DNA from: Zoogloeaceae bacterium
Lineage (GTDB): Bacteria; Pseudomonadota; Gammaproteobacteria; Burkholderiales; Rhodocyclaceae
Direction: 5' to 3'
Assembly: GCA_031278735.1 (NCBI GenBank)
Contig: JAITJU010000099.1
Location: 1-8,507, forward strand
DNA: 8,507 nucleotides
The notes below the pieces were generated by a model. That model was not told the DNA's origin. It searched no databases and saw only the letters and a list, made by a program, of their open reading frames with translations. The translations under genes and the position numbers were made by a program. This document shows positions 1 through 7,315 of the stretch, in pieces; the stretch's first letter is position 1, and the number at the start of each line of letters is the position of its first letter.

Positions 1-1
1 C

Positions 2-307
2 GACCCGATGGAAGCCTGCCGGGGCGCGCATATCGTCACCACCGACGTGTGGACCTCGATGGGCTACGAGGCCGAGAACGAGGCGAGAAGAAAAGCCTTC
101 GCCGACTGGCGCGTGGATACGGAGATGATGGCGGCGGCGGACAAGGACGCGGTCTTCATGCATTGCCTGCCCGCGCACCGCGGCGAGGAAATGACGGCGG
201 AAGTCATCGACGGCCCGCAATCCGTGGTCTGGGACGAGGCGGAAAATCGCCTGCACGCGCAGAAGGCGCTGATGGAATTCCTGCTCCTGGGGCAGGTCGA
301 TTCTTGA
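2..307 (+). CDS. argF: Ornithine carbamoyltransferase, C-terminal third (5' end outside the window)
   Basis: This enzyme transfers the carbamoyl group of carbamoyl phosphate to ornithine, giving citrulline, in cytoplasmic arginine synthesis. The window holds about the last 101 residues, in frame from base 2. Two family signatures are visible: the DVWTSMG segment, equivalent to the SMG loop that closes over ornithine, and FMHCLPAHRGEE, whose HCLP motif carries the catalytic cysteine. The tail, with VVWDEAENRLHAQKALM and then a short end, matches the usual C-terminus, so the 3' end looks intact. argG follows 212 bases downstream on the same strand and uses the citrulline made here. The identification is very secure. 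Only the truncation by the window edge limits the entry. Confidence 0.95.
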   Translation, partial: DPMEACRGAHIVTTDVWTSMGYEAENEARRKAFADWRVDTEMMAAADKDAVFMHCLPAHRGEEMTAEVIDGPQSVVWDEAENRLHAQKALMEFLLLGQVDS

Positions 308-457
308 GCGGAATGGCCGCTCTTGCAGAAATGCCTCCCTGCTCTCTCCCGCAATGCTCAAACCGGACACGCCAATAGGGGACGGCAAGCGCGCGTTTTC
401 CTCCGCTTTTGATCCCGTCCGCCGTGAGGCTTATCCGCTTCCCGCCCGTTCATCCAA

Positions 458-466
458 TGGTAGAAT
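458..466 (+). promoter_or_regulatory. Possible extended -10 promoter of argG
   Basis: TGG-TAGAAT reads as an extended -10 element (TGn at 458-460, then a 5/6 match to TATAAT). No good -35 is seen; TTCCCG at 439-444 is weak. Transcription would start near 473, leaving a leader of about 46 bases before the argG ATG. The rest of the 212-base argF-argG gap shows no gene and no convincing terminator, so read-through from argF is also possible. No ARG box was recognised. Confidence 0.35.
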
Positions 467-519
467 CGCCGTTTTCCCAATACGGGTTCATTCCCGGACA
501 GCAAAGGCTTGAAAACATC

Positions 520-1749
<1,230 letters not shown>

Positions 1750-1762
1750 GGAAATTCGGCCC

Positions 1763-1990
1763 ATGCCCCCCGCAACCTTCAGAATCCGCTTTGACGGCGC
1801 ATTGACGCCGGGCGCGGATATCGAAGCGGTCAAGACCAATCTGGCGCGTGTTTTCCGGCAGGAGCGCGCAAGACGCATCGGCGCCTCAAGGGGCATCACG
1901 CAAAGCGCGCGCCCGACCGCATCGCGGCGCAGCCCGCCAGAAACTGGGCTGCGGCAAGGGGCTTGCCGCCCGGTTTTTGCAGTTCGTTGA
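1763..1990 (+). pseudogene. Truncated N-terminal fragment of an unidentified protein, running into the fmt 3' end
   Basis: An ATG lies 13 bases after argG with GAGGA at 1748-1752, ten bases upstream, so it could be translated by coupling to argG. The 75-residue frame starts convincingly: FRIRFDGALTPGADIEAVK followed by TNLARVF. That pattern recalls, from memory, a short domain at the N-terminus of some proteobacterial membrane proteins (VxFxGxLxxGxDxxxVKxNLARLF, then a FSG motif). After about residue 35 the sequence becomes arginine- and serine-rich and from base 1896 it is antisense to fmt, whose own C-terminus looks normal. At 1851 the next frame reads FSGR, so a small deletion or frameshift may join two parts of the domain. 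I infer a remnant cut off by deletion or rearrangement. It could instead be a real small protein with a new tail. Confidence 0.4.
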
Positions 1991-2822
1991 GCAGCAGCGC
2001 GCCTTCGCCGCAGGCGACGCAAATCCCGTCCGTACCGGCAGACAGCACGACGCCGGGCGGAGCGGCAATCGGAGCGGCAATCGGGGCGGCAGCGTGGATT
2101 TTCAACAGATTGTCATTGAAACGGGCGCGGGCGACGGGGAAAGGGCTAAAGGCGCGAATCTGGCGATCCAGTTCGACGGCGCTTTTCCGCCAGTCCAGCC
2201 AGGCTTCCGCCTTGTCGATTTTTGCGGCGCGGGTGACGCCTTCTTCGGCTTGCGGCACGGCGGGCAGCGGCAGGCGGGGAAGCGTCTCGACAAGCAGGCG
2301 CGCGCCCAGCGCGGCAAGCCGATCCTGCAAACTGGCCGCCGTGTCGCGCGCGAAAATAGGCGTTCGCGCCTCTGCCAGCAACGGGCCGGTGTCGACGCCG
2401 GGGGCCATTTGCATCAGGACGATGCCGCTTTCCGCGTCGCCTGCCTGGATGGCGCGCTGGATGGGCGCCGCGCCGCGCCAGCGTGGGAGAAGCGAGGCGT
2501 GAATATTGACGGCGCCAAGGCGGGGCATGTCCAGCACGGACTGCGGCAGGATGAGGCCGTAGGCGGCAACGATCAGGGCGTCGGCTCGTTGGGCGCGGAC
2601 GCGTTCCCGCGCCGCCGCATCCGTTTTCAGGGAGAGCGGCTGGAAGACTTCGATGCCATGCCGCAAGGCCAACGTTTTGACCGGCGAAGGCCGTGGCCGC
2701 ATTCCCCGTCCCGCCGGGCGGTCGGGCTGGGTCAGCGCGAGCGTGATCGCGTGTCCGGCGTCAATCAGGGCGGCAAAGGCAATGGCGGCGAATTCCGGCG
2801 TTCCAGCGAAAACTATCTTCAT
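1896..2822 (-). CDS. fmt: Methionyl-tRNA formyltransferase
   Basis: The enzyme formylates Met-tRNAfMet using 10-formyltetrahydrofolate, preparing the bacterial initiator tRNA. The protein is 308 residues, the usual length. MKIVFAGTPEFAA begins the Rossmann-type formyltransferase domain, followed by QPDRPAGRG and SPVK. The catalytic set is visible as N106, H108 and D144 (VNIHASLLPRWRG and PGVDTGP), at the same numbers as in the E. coli enzyme. The C-terminal tRNA-binding domain includes AWLDWRKSA, AFSPFP and CGEGALLLNELQKPGGK. The ATG at 2822 is chosen for the family start; GGAG lies 11 bases upstream, and an in-frame start at 2870 would add 16 unsupported residues. A 12-bp tandem repeat adds a PIAAPIAA run at about 247-254. 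def lies 140 bases upstream on the same strand. Confidence 0.97.
   Translation of the reverse strand: MKIVFAGTPEFAAIAFAALIDAGHAITLALTQPDRPAGRGMRPRPSPVKTLALRHGIEVFQPLSLKTDAAARERVRAQRADALIVAAYGLILPQSVLDMPRLGAVNIHASLLPRWRGAAPIQRAIQAGDAESGIVLMQMAPGVDTGPLLAEARTPIFARDTAASLQDRLAALGARLLVETLPRLPLPAVPQAEEGVTRAAKIDKAEAWLDWRKSAVELDRQIRAFSPFPVARARFNDNLLKIHAAAPIAAPIAAPPGVVLSAGTDGICVACGEGALLLNELQKPGGKPLAAAQFLAGCAAMRSGARFA
2059..2094. repeat. 12-bp in-frame tandem repeat inside fmt (about three units)
   Basis: On the plus strand GGAGCGGCAATC occurs twice exactly (2059-2070, 2071-2082) and a third time with changes (GGGGCGGCAGCG, 2083-2094). The unit is a multiple of three, so it lengthens Fmt by four residues per copy without shifting the frame, producing PIAAPIAA followed by PPG. 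It sits in the variable linker of the C-terminal domain between KIHAA and the GVVLSAG strand, where family members differ in length. Confidence 0.85.
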
Positions 2823-2962
2823 CGTAAGACTAACTCCGGCTTGAAATTCCGAACCCGTGGCGGGCGACAACCCCGATCTTCCGATCAGGATTCAAGCGAC
2901 CATTTGAAAGAAGAAAGCGGCGTCTCTCAAACACGTCAGAACCGGCAGGCCAACGCCCGCCG

Positions 2963-3475
2963 CTAATTTTTCGCCGCGTTTTTCCGCGCCCGCTTGGCGA
3001 ATTTGTCACGGATGCGCGCCTGCTTGAGCTGCGAGAGGTGATCCACGAACACCTTGCCTTGCAGATGGTCGATTTCGTGCTGGATGCAGACGGCGAGCAG
3101 GCCATCGGCATCCAACGTCTGCGGCTTGCCGCCGAGATCGAGGTATTCGACGCGCACGGCGGCGGCGCGCTCCACCTTTTCGTAGATGTCCGGCACGGAA
3201 AGACAGCCTTCCTCATGCGTCTGTAGTCCGTCCCTGCGGGTAATGCGCGGGTTGACGAAGACGCGCAGCTGATTGCGCTCCTCGGAAATGTCAATGACCA
3301 CGATCTGCTGGTGCACATCGACCTGCGTCGCGGCCAGACCGATGCCCGGCGCGGCGTACATGGTTTCGGCCATATCCGCGACCAGGGCGCGCACAGACGC
3401 GTCTATCTGCGCGACGGGCGCGGCAATTTTTCTCAAACGAGGGTCTGGGAAACGCAAAATGGAAAATAAAGCCAT
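2963..3475 (-). CDS. def: Peptide deformylase
   Basis: This metalloenzyme removes the formyl group from the N-terminal methionine of new proteins at the ribosome exit. The protein is 170 residues, normal for the class. All three metal and catalytic motifs are present: GIGLAATQ at 44-51, EGCLS at 89-93 with metal ligand C91, and QHEIDH at 132-137 with ligands H133 and H137 and catalytic E134. The C-terminal helix with SQLKQARIRDK and a lysine-rich tail is typical. The ATG at 3475 gives the standard MALFSILRFPDPRL start; an in-frame TTG at 3490 adds five residues and is less likely. The Shine-Dalgarno is weak. fmt follows after 140 bases on the same strand, so the genes adding and removing the formyl group are neighbours. 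No confident promoter was found in the shared upstream region. Confidence 0.97.
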   Translation of the reverse strand: MALFSILRFPDPRLRKIAAPVAQIDASVRALVADMAETMYAAPGIGLAATQVDVHQQIVVIDISEERNQLRVFVNPRITRRDGLQTHEEGCLSVPDIYEKVERAAAVRVEYLDLGGKPQTLDADGLLAVCIQHEIDHLQGKVFVDHLSQLKQARIRDKFAKRARKNAAKN

Positions 3476-3546
3476 AAAATGCTTGCTCAATTAAGTCATT
3501 ACGTGCAGAATTTCAAGTGCTTTCGAGAAGTGGAACAGCATGAGCT

Positions 3547-3576
3547 TTCAGAAACAGCACAAAAAGGTGCGATAAT
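3547..3576 (+). promoter_or_regulatory. Probable promoter of the LysM-dprA unit
   Basis: GATAAT at 3571-3576 matches the -10 consensus in 5 of 6 positions and is preceded by TGC at 3568-3570, an extended -10. TTCAGA at 3547-3552 is a weak -35 (4 of 6) at a spacing of 18. The start would fall near 3583, leaving a leader of about 50 bases before the LysM gene ATG. It lies in the 160-base divergent region shared with def. Confidence 0.5.
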
Positions 3577-3635
3577 TGGCAGCCAAGCGTTGTTTCTCTT
3601 TGTCCGGCAGTTCTGACGCACACGAGGAAAATCAC

Positions 3636-4811
3636 ATGTCTCGCATTATATCTGCCTTGCTTCTGGTTGTGGCGATGGCCGCTGTGCCTGTATTCGCCGA
3701 TGAACCACCCCTCACTCTGGCCGACAACGCGCCGGATCGTTACATTGTCGTCAAAGGTGATACCCTTTGGGGTATTTCCGGCAGGTTTCTGAACGAACCT
3801 TGGCGTTGGCCGGAAATCTGGCGCTTCAACATGGCGCAAATCAAAAATCCGCACCTGATTTATCCTGGCGACGTCGTCCTCTTGGATTATTCGGACGGAC
3901 GTCCGCGTCTGCGGGTAGGCAAGCCGATAGGCTCCGGCAATGTCAAGCTTTCGCCAACGGCGCACAGCGAGCAAATCACCAAAGCCATTCCTTCCATTCC
4001 GCCCAACGCCATAGAACCATTCATTTCCCGCCCGCTGGTGGTGGACGCCAATGAACTCGATGACGCGCCGCAATTGGTAGGCGTGGATGAAAACCGCATC
4101 ATCATTGGGCATGGCGATGAGATTTTCGCGACCGGCATTACCGACGATCATCCTGTATGGCATATCTACCGCCTGGGATCGGCACTCAAGAATCCTGTTC
4201 AGGAAAATGACCGCATAACCGACAAAGACGTGCTCGCGCCGGTGGAAACCTACATGCGCAGGCCGCTTCCCGCCCTTACGCCCGTCGGTTCGGAGAAGCC
4301 CGTCGATCCCGCCGAAACCTTGGTGGGCAAGCCTGGCGAGGTGCTGGGGTATGAGGTCGTCTATCTGGGCACCGCCCGTCTCAAGGAAAGAGACGAAGTC
4401 AGCACACTGGAAGTCCTGACGGCGCGGGAAGAAATCCTGCAAGGCGATCTGCTGATGCCCGCCGAGGAGCCGACGCTCAAATCCTACATGCCGCACACGC
4501 TGGAAGAAGAAATAGTGGGCGGACAGGTCATCTCGGTCTATGGCGGCGTGGATGTGGGCAGCAAGTTCTCGATCATCGCCATCAATCTAGGGGAAAACGC
4601 GGGGCTGGAGCCTGGGCATGTGCTGGGCATTTACAGCAAGCGAATCGCGACCTATCGCGACAAGAAGACCCAGCGCACCCGGACGATTGCCCTGCCGGAA
4701 AAACGCAACGGCATCATCTTTGTGTTCCGCGTGTTCGACCGCGTTTCCTACGCGCTGGTCATGGAAGCGGCGCGCCCCCTGGTTGTCGGGGATGCCGTCA
4801 AGAAACCCTGA
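3636..4811 (+). CDS. Exported LysM-domain protein
   Basis: This is a secreted or periplasmic protein of 391 residues that probably binds peptidoglycan; its precise role is unknown. Residues 1-21 form a signal peptide: MSR, a hydrophobic core ISALLLVVAMAAVPV, then a likely cleavage after VFA. One LysM domain covers about 36-83, from YIVVKGDTLWGIS to IYPGDVVLL. The remaining 300 residues contain no motif I can name. The ATG at 3636 was chosen because GAGGA at 3624-3628 lies seven bases upstream and because the signal peptide starts there; the frame is open upstream, but the added residues make no sense as a signal peptide. The 3' end overlaps dprA by 20 bases, so the two are likely translated together. 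The same LysM-dprA pairing, divergent from def-fmt, is known in Pseudomonas and betaproteobacteria; what links the functions is unclear. Confidence 0.93.
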   Translation: MSRIISALLLVVAMAAVPVFADEPPLTLADNAPDRYIVVKGDTLWGISGRFLNEPWRWPEIWRFNMAQIKNPHLIYPGDVVLLDYSDGRPRLRVGKPIGSGNVKLSPTAHSEQITKAIPSIPPNAIEPFISRPLVVDANELDDAPQLVGVDENRIIIGHGDEIFATGITDDHPVWHIYRLGSALKNPVQENDRITDKDVLAPVETYMRRPLPALTPVGSEKPVDPAETLVGKPGEVLGYEVVYLGTARLKERDEVSTLEVLTAREEILQGDLLMPAEEPTLKSYMPHTLEEEIVGGQVISVYGGVDVGSKFSIIAINLGENAGLEPGHVLGIYSKRIATYRDKKTQRTRTIALPEKRNGIIFVFRVFDRVSYALVMEAARPLVVGDAVKKP

Positions 4812-5937
4812 AACGGCGGCGGATGCAACGGGTCTGTCTGACTGGCTCAGGCTGACCCTGATTCCTGGCATAGGCGGCGAATCGCAGCGCAAGCTGCTCG
4901 CCGCCTTTGGTTTGCCGCATCATATCTTTGCCGCCGGACATCTGGCGCAACGCCAGATTGTCGCCAGCAAGGCCGATCTGCTGACGGAAGCGCACAGCGA
5001 CGCGCTAAACGAAAAAATCACCGCCGCGCTGGCATGGGCGGCAGAGCCTGAATGTCATCTCATCACCCTGGCGGACGCGCGTTATCCGCCGCAATTGCTG
5101 GAAACTCCCGATCCGCCAACCCTATTGTACGTGCGCGGCAATCCGGCGGCGCTGCATCGCCCCGGCATTGCCGTGGTCGGCAGCCGCAACGCCACGCCGC
5201 AGGGACTCAAGATCGCGGAAGATTTTGCGCATACGCTGGCGGACGCCGGATTTACCATCATCAGCGGCCTGGCGCTGGGCATAGACGCCGCCGCGCACAG
5301 CGGCGCGTTGACGAGCAAGGCGCGGCAGACGGAAAGCACCGTCGCCGTTATCGGCACAGGCGCGGATCGGCTCTATCCGGCGCGCAATCAGGCGCTGGCG
5401 CGGCGCATCGCCGAACATGGGGCCATCGTTTCCGAATTTCCTCTGGGAACGCCTGCCGTTGCCGCCAATTTTCCCCGCCGCAATCGCGTCATCTCCGGTT
5501 TGGCGCGCGGCGTACTGGTCGTCGAAGCAGCCACGGAAAGCGGCTCGCTGATTACCGCGCGGCTGGCCGGAGAACAGGGGCGCGAGGTTTTCGCCATTCC
5601 CGGCTCCATCCATTCTCCGCTTTCCAGGGGCTGTCATCGCCTCATCCGGCAAGGCGCAAAACTGGTGGAATCCGCGCGGGACATTCTGGAAGAACTGGAC
5701 GTCTGTCTGTCCGCGCCGGAATCGCCGCCCGCCGCCGCGCAATCTTCCATCGATTCCATCGCGGAAAATGGGGAATCCCGCGTCCTTGCCCATATGGGCT
5801 ATGATGTCTGCACACTCGATGAACTGGCGGCGCGCACAGAACTAGCCGCCGACGCGCTGCTTGCCCTGCTGCTGAATCTGGAACTGGAAGGCCGGATAGC
5901 AACCCTGCCCGGAAACCGCTATCAACGGTTGCGTTGA
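4792..5937 (+). CDS. dprA: DNA processing protein DprA (Smf)
   Basis: DprA binds incoming single-stranded DNA during natural transformation, protects it and loads RecA. The protein has 381 residues, normal length. Residues about 15-45 form a helix-hairpin-helix-like N-terminal region (LTLIPGIGGESQRKLLAAFG). The Rossmann-type DNA-binding core follows, with VVGSRNATPQG near 128-138, ISGLALGIDAAAH near 157-169, FPRRNRVISGLARG near 217-230, GSLITA near 241-246 and PGSIHSPLSRGCHRLIRQGA near 260-279. The last 50 residues form a winged-helix domain (LDELAARTELAADALLALL, ending GRIATLPGNRYQRL). The ATG at 4792 lies 20 bases inside the LysM gene, with a weak GGGG upstream, suggesting translational coupling. 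Presence of the gene does not prove competence, since it is widely conserved. In many relatives smg or topA follows; here neither does. Confidence 0.97.
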   Translation: MPSRNPETAADATGLSDWLRLTLIPGIGGESQRKLLAAFGLPHHIFAAGHLAQRQIVASKADLLTEAHSDALNEKITAALAWAAEPECHLITLADARYPPQLLETPDPPTLLYVRGNPAALHRPGIAVVGSRNATPQGLKIAEDFAHTLADAGFTIISGLALGIDAAAHSGALTSKARQTESTVAVIGTGADRLYPARNQALARRIAEHGAIVSEFPLGTPAVAANFPRRNRVISGLARGVLVVEAATESGSLITARLAGEQGREVFAIPGSIHSPLSRGCHRLIRQGAKLVESARDILEELDVCLSAPESPPAAAQSSIDSIAENGESRVLAHMGYDVCTLDELAARTELAADALLALLLNLELEGRIATLPGNRYQRLR

Positions 5938-5950
5938 GAACGTTCAAAAT

Positions 5951-5979
5951 GCCCGCGCTTGCCCTGCGCAATGGCGGGC
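5951..5979. other. GC-rich hairpin just after dprA
   Basis: GCCCGC at 5951-5956 pairs with GCGGGC at 5974-5979, 13 bases after the dprA stop. The 17-base loop contains GCGC segments that could compete for pairing. There is no U-run, so intrinsic termination is doubtful. Confidence 0.35.
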
Positions 5980-6055
5980 GCATGGTTGGCACGGCTTTGC
6001 AATGCGCGCCACGACCGCGCTGGCCGAATCCCGTTGCCGTTTTGAGCGCCGACAA

Positions 6056-6091
6056 GCGGCCCGCCCGCAGGGGGTTTGCGGGACGGGCTGC
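6056..6091. terminator. Long stable hairpin between convergent genes, possible shared terminator
   Basis: Bases 6056-6069 (GCGGCCCGCCCGCA) pair with 6077-6091 (TGCGGGACGGGCTGC) through 14 pairs, including one G-U (58/89), with a single bulged A at 6083 and a seven-base loop GGGGGTT. It lies about 120 bases after dprA and 30 bases beyond the stop of the small minus-strand gene, where a two-way end point would be expected. Neither strand has a following U-run, so it may instead block exonucleases or act with Rho. The whole 5938-6120 stretch otherwise holds no supported gene. Confidence 0.45.
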
Positions 6092-6120
6092 CCCGGTTTC
6101 AACAGGGCGCGGGAGATTTG

Positions 6121-6261
6121 TTATGCGCGCGACTGGCGGATACGGTCGCGCATCCGTTGATGCGACAGGCGCACATTCTCCTGCGCCCGCTTGATGATCA
6201 TCGCCCTGAGCTGCGCGAGGGCATCCATGTTGATACGGCTGTCGAGCATTACGGTACTCAT
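6121..6261 (-). CDS. Small basic helical protein of 46 residues, unrecognised
   Basis: I do not recognise this protein. It reads MSTVMLDSRI, then NMDALAQLRAMIIKRAQENV, then a tail RLSHQRMRDRIRQSRA. It has no cysteine, no signal peptide and no membrane segment. It is predicted by eye to be one long helix, with an arginine-rich C-terminal half that could bind nucleic acid or an acidic partner. Support for translation is good: AGGAG at 6270-6274 stands eight bases before the ATG at 6261, and a promoter-like pair lies about 60 bases upstream. A longer frame back to 6342 lacks such a site. It is downstream of, and in the same direction as, the radical SAM gene, but separated by 154 AT-rich bases, so it is probably transcribed mainly on its own. 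It has no core-peptide-like Cys, Gly or Ser/Thr-rich tail, which argues against a modified-peptide precursor. Confidence 0.6.
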   Translation of the reverse strand: MSTVMLDSRINMDALAQLRAMIIKRAQENVRLSHQRMRDRIRQSRA

Positions 6262-6319
6262 CTTCCTGGCTCCTGTAAAAAAGGGAAGACAGCGCTTTTT
6301 GTTGCAGCGCACAAACGTA

Positions 6320-6347
6320 ATTTTCCACGCAGTTACAAACAAGTCAA
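6320..6347 (-). promoter_or_regulatory. Probable promoter of the small basic protein gene
   Basis: On the minus strand TTGACT (6347-6342, 5 of 6 matches to the -35) is followed after 16 bases by GAAAAT (6325-6320, 4 of 6 to the -10). Transcription would begin near 6312. The leader of about 50 bases contains a small stem, GCGCT at 6310-6306 with AGCGC at 6296-6292, followed by a U-run, TTTTTT (6282-6277), shortly before the Shine-Dalgarno. That could act as a weak attenuator. Confidence 0.45.
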
Positions 6348-6364
6348 GAGAAAACCATCAAGAA

Positions 6365-6382
6365 TGCAAAATTTTTTTTGCA
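6365..6382. repeat. AT-rich inverted repeat after the radical SAM gene
   Basis: TGCAAAA at 6365-6371 and TTTTGCA at 6376-6382 form a seven-base-pair arm around a TTTT loop. On the minus strand a second possible stem overlaps it: GCGACGC (6408-6402) with GCGTTGC (6386-6380), one G-U pair, then a run of A. Either could help end the radical SAM transcript, but neither has the standard GC stem plus U-run on the minus strand. It might equally be a protein-binding palindrome upstream of the small gene's promoter. Confidence 0.4.
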
Positions 6383-6415
6383 ACGCAACAAACACGAACA
6401 AGCGTCGCTTTTACG

Positions 6416-7315
6416 TTATCCCGTCACCCGCAGTTTTATTCCCGCCAGCAGCGTTTCCGGCGCAAGGCTCATGACGCTGGCCATTTCGCCCGCCATGCAA
6501 AAACCACAACGTTCGCACAAGCCTTCGCGCTTGCCATTGCATTCGGCAAGGCGGCTGCCATCCGCCATCACGAAGTTTGCCATCCAGCAATATTTTTTGA
6601 AGTCGCGCCGCTGCATGCGCTTCAAGCCCGCGAGCGAATTCATGATCGGATAGCCTCTTTTTTTGTATCGAATGACTTTTTCCAGCACCGCGTGACGCGT
6701 TGCCGCGTCCAATTCCAGCGCCTCCGTACCCGCAAAAGGCGTATGCAAATTTATGGCAATAGAATTTATGTTGGGGTGATTCCTAGCGAAATCGATGGTT
6801 TCATCCAGCGCCGTATGATTCAAGGTGTTGACCACCATATTGACGCTGATCCGGGGGTGGCCGCAGGTCTCGATATGCCGGATCAGCCGTTTGAACGTGC
6901 CCGCGCCGCGAATGGCTTCGTGGCTTGCGCCCACGCCGTCCATGCTTACCCAGATGGAATCCGCCTCGATGCCGGGAAAAGGTCGGGCGGCATTGGTCGT
7001 CACCGTAACCGTATAAAAGCCGATTTGCCGCGCCAGACGCAACAGGCTGTTCAGGTCATGTTCGCCGTCGCGCCACAGCGTCGGCTCGCCGCCTTCAAAA
7101 TCGACAAAACGCGAACCCTGCCGATAGCAATACAACAAGTCGGCGCGCACCTCCTCCAGTGTTTTGCTGATCGCTTCTTTTTGGGCATACAAGGCGCAAT
7201 GTTTGCATTTCAGGTTGCATTTGTCGGATATGAACACGACGGACTGCAAGGGAATCCTCTTGCCCAGAATACGAGCCTTGAAAAACCATAAGGGCAGATA
7301 AAGAAATGGCCTCAT
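6416..7315 (-). CDS. Radical SAM enzyme with C-terminal cysteine cluster
   Basis: This 299-residue protein is a radical SAM enzyme of unknown substrate. CNLKCKHC gives the CX3CX2C iron-sulfur motif at C33, C37 and C40, followed by the SAM-binding FEGGEPT at about 73-79, a VTTNA strand near 105-109 and WVSMDG near 122-127. The C-terminal region adds five cysteines, C243, C259, C267, C270 and C273, arranged like a SPASM or twitch-type auxiliary cluster. The hydrophobic N-terminus (FLYLPLWFFKARILGKR) may lie on the membrane; this and the general layout resemble HpnH-like lipid enzymes, a loose visual likeness only. The ATG at 7315 overlaps the stop of the upstream prenyltransferase gene as ATGA. 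It has no Shine-Dalgarno, so it is probably translated by coupling. I infer that the two proteins act in one pathway on a prenylated or lipid substrate. Confidence 0.9.
   Translation of the reverse strand: MRPFLYLPLWFFKARILGKRIPLQSVVFISDKCNLKCKHCALYAQKEAISKTLEEVRADLLYCYRQGSRFVDFEGGEPTLWRDGEHDLNSLLRLARQIGFYTVTVTTNAARPFPGIEADSIWVSMDGVGASHEAIRGAGTFKRLIRHIETCGHPRISVNMVVNTLNHTALDETIDFARNHPNINSIAINLHTPFAGTEALELDAATRHAVLEKVIRYKKRGYPIMNSLAGLKRMQRRDFKKYCWMANFVMADGSRLAECNGKREGLCERCGFCMAGEMASVMSLAPETLLAGIKLRVTG

Noticed and set aside
1848..2966. 372-residue plus-strand reading frame over fmt
   Set aside because: Antisense to fmt with its full catalytic set; composition is rich in Arg, Gly and Gln as expected from mirrored codons. 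Only the FSGR at its start was considered, as part of the gene fragment after argG.
3476..3600. Minus-strand promoter for def (TTGAAA as -35)
   Set aside because: TTGAAA is a fair -35, but no hexamer at 16-18 bases gives more than three matches to the -10 consensus.
3513..4496. 327-residue minus-strand reading frame over the LysM gene
   Set aside because: Mirror of the LysM-domain gene, which has a signal peptide, a domain match and a good Shine-Dalgarno on the plus strand.
5934..6194. 86-residue plus-strand reading frame after dprA as a possible smg replacement
   Set aside because: It has no Shine-Dalgarno of note, is Arg/Pro/Gly-rich low-quality sequence, crosses the strong hairpin and overlaps the small minus-strand gene; nothing resembles Smg.
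6191..7291. 366-residue plus-strand reading frame over the radical SAM gene
   Set aside because: Antisense to the radical SAM enzyme with its CX3CX2C motif. No plausible ribosome site or domain.
6121..7315. Radical SAM enzyme plus small protein as a ribosomal peptide maturation system
   Set aside because: The small protein lacks a typical leader-core layout or modifiable Cys, Gly or Thr-rich core, and no transporter or peptidase is nearby. It also has its own promoter. The prenyltransferase partner fits lipid or quinone chemistry better.
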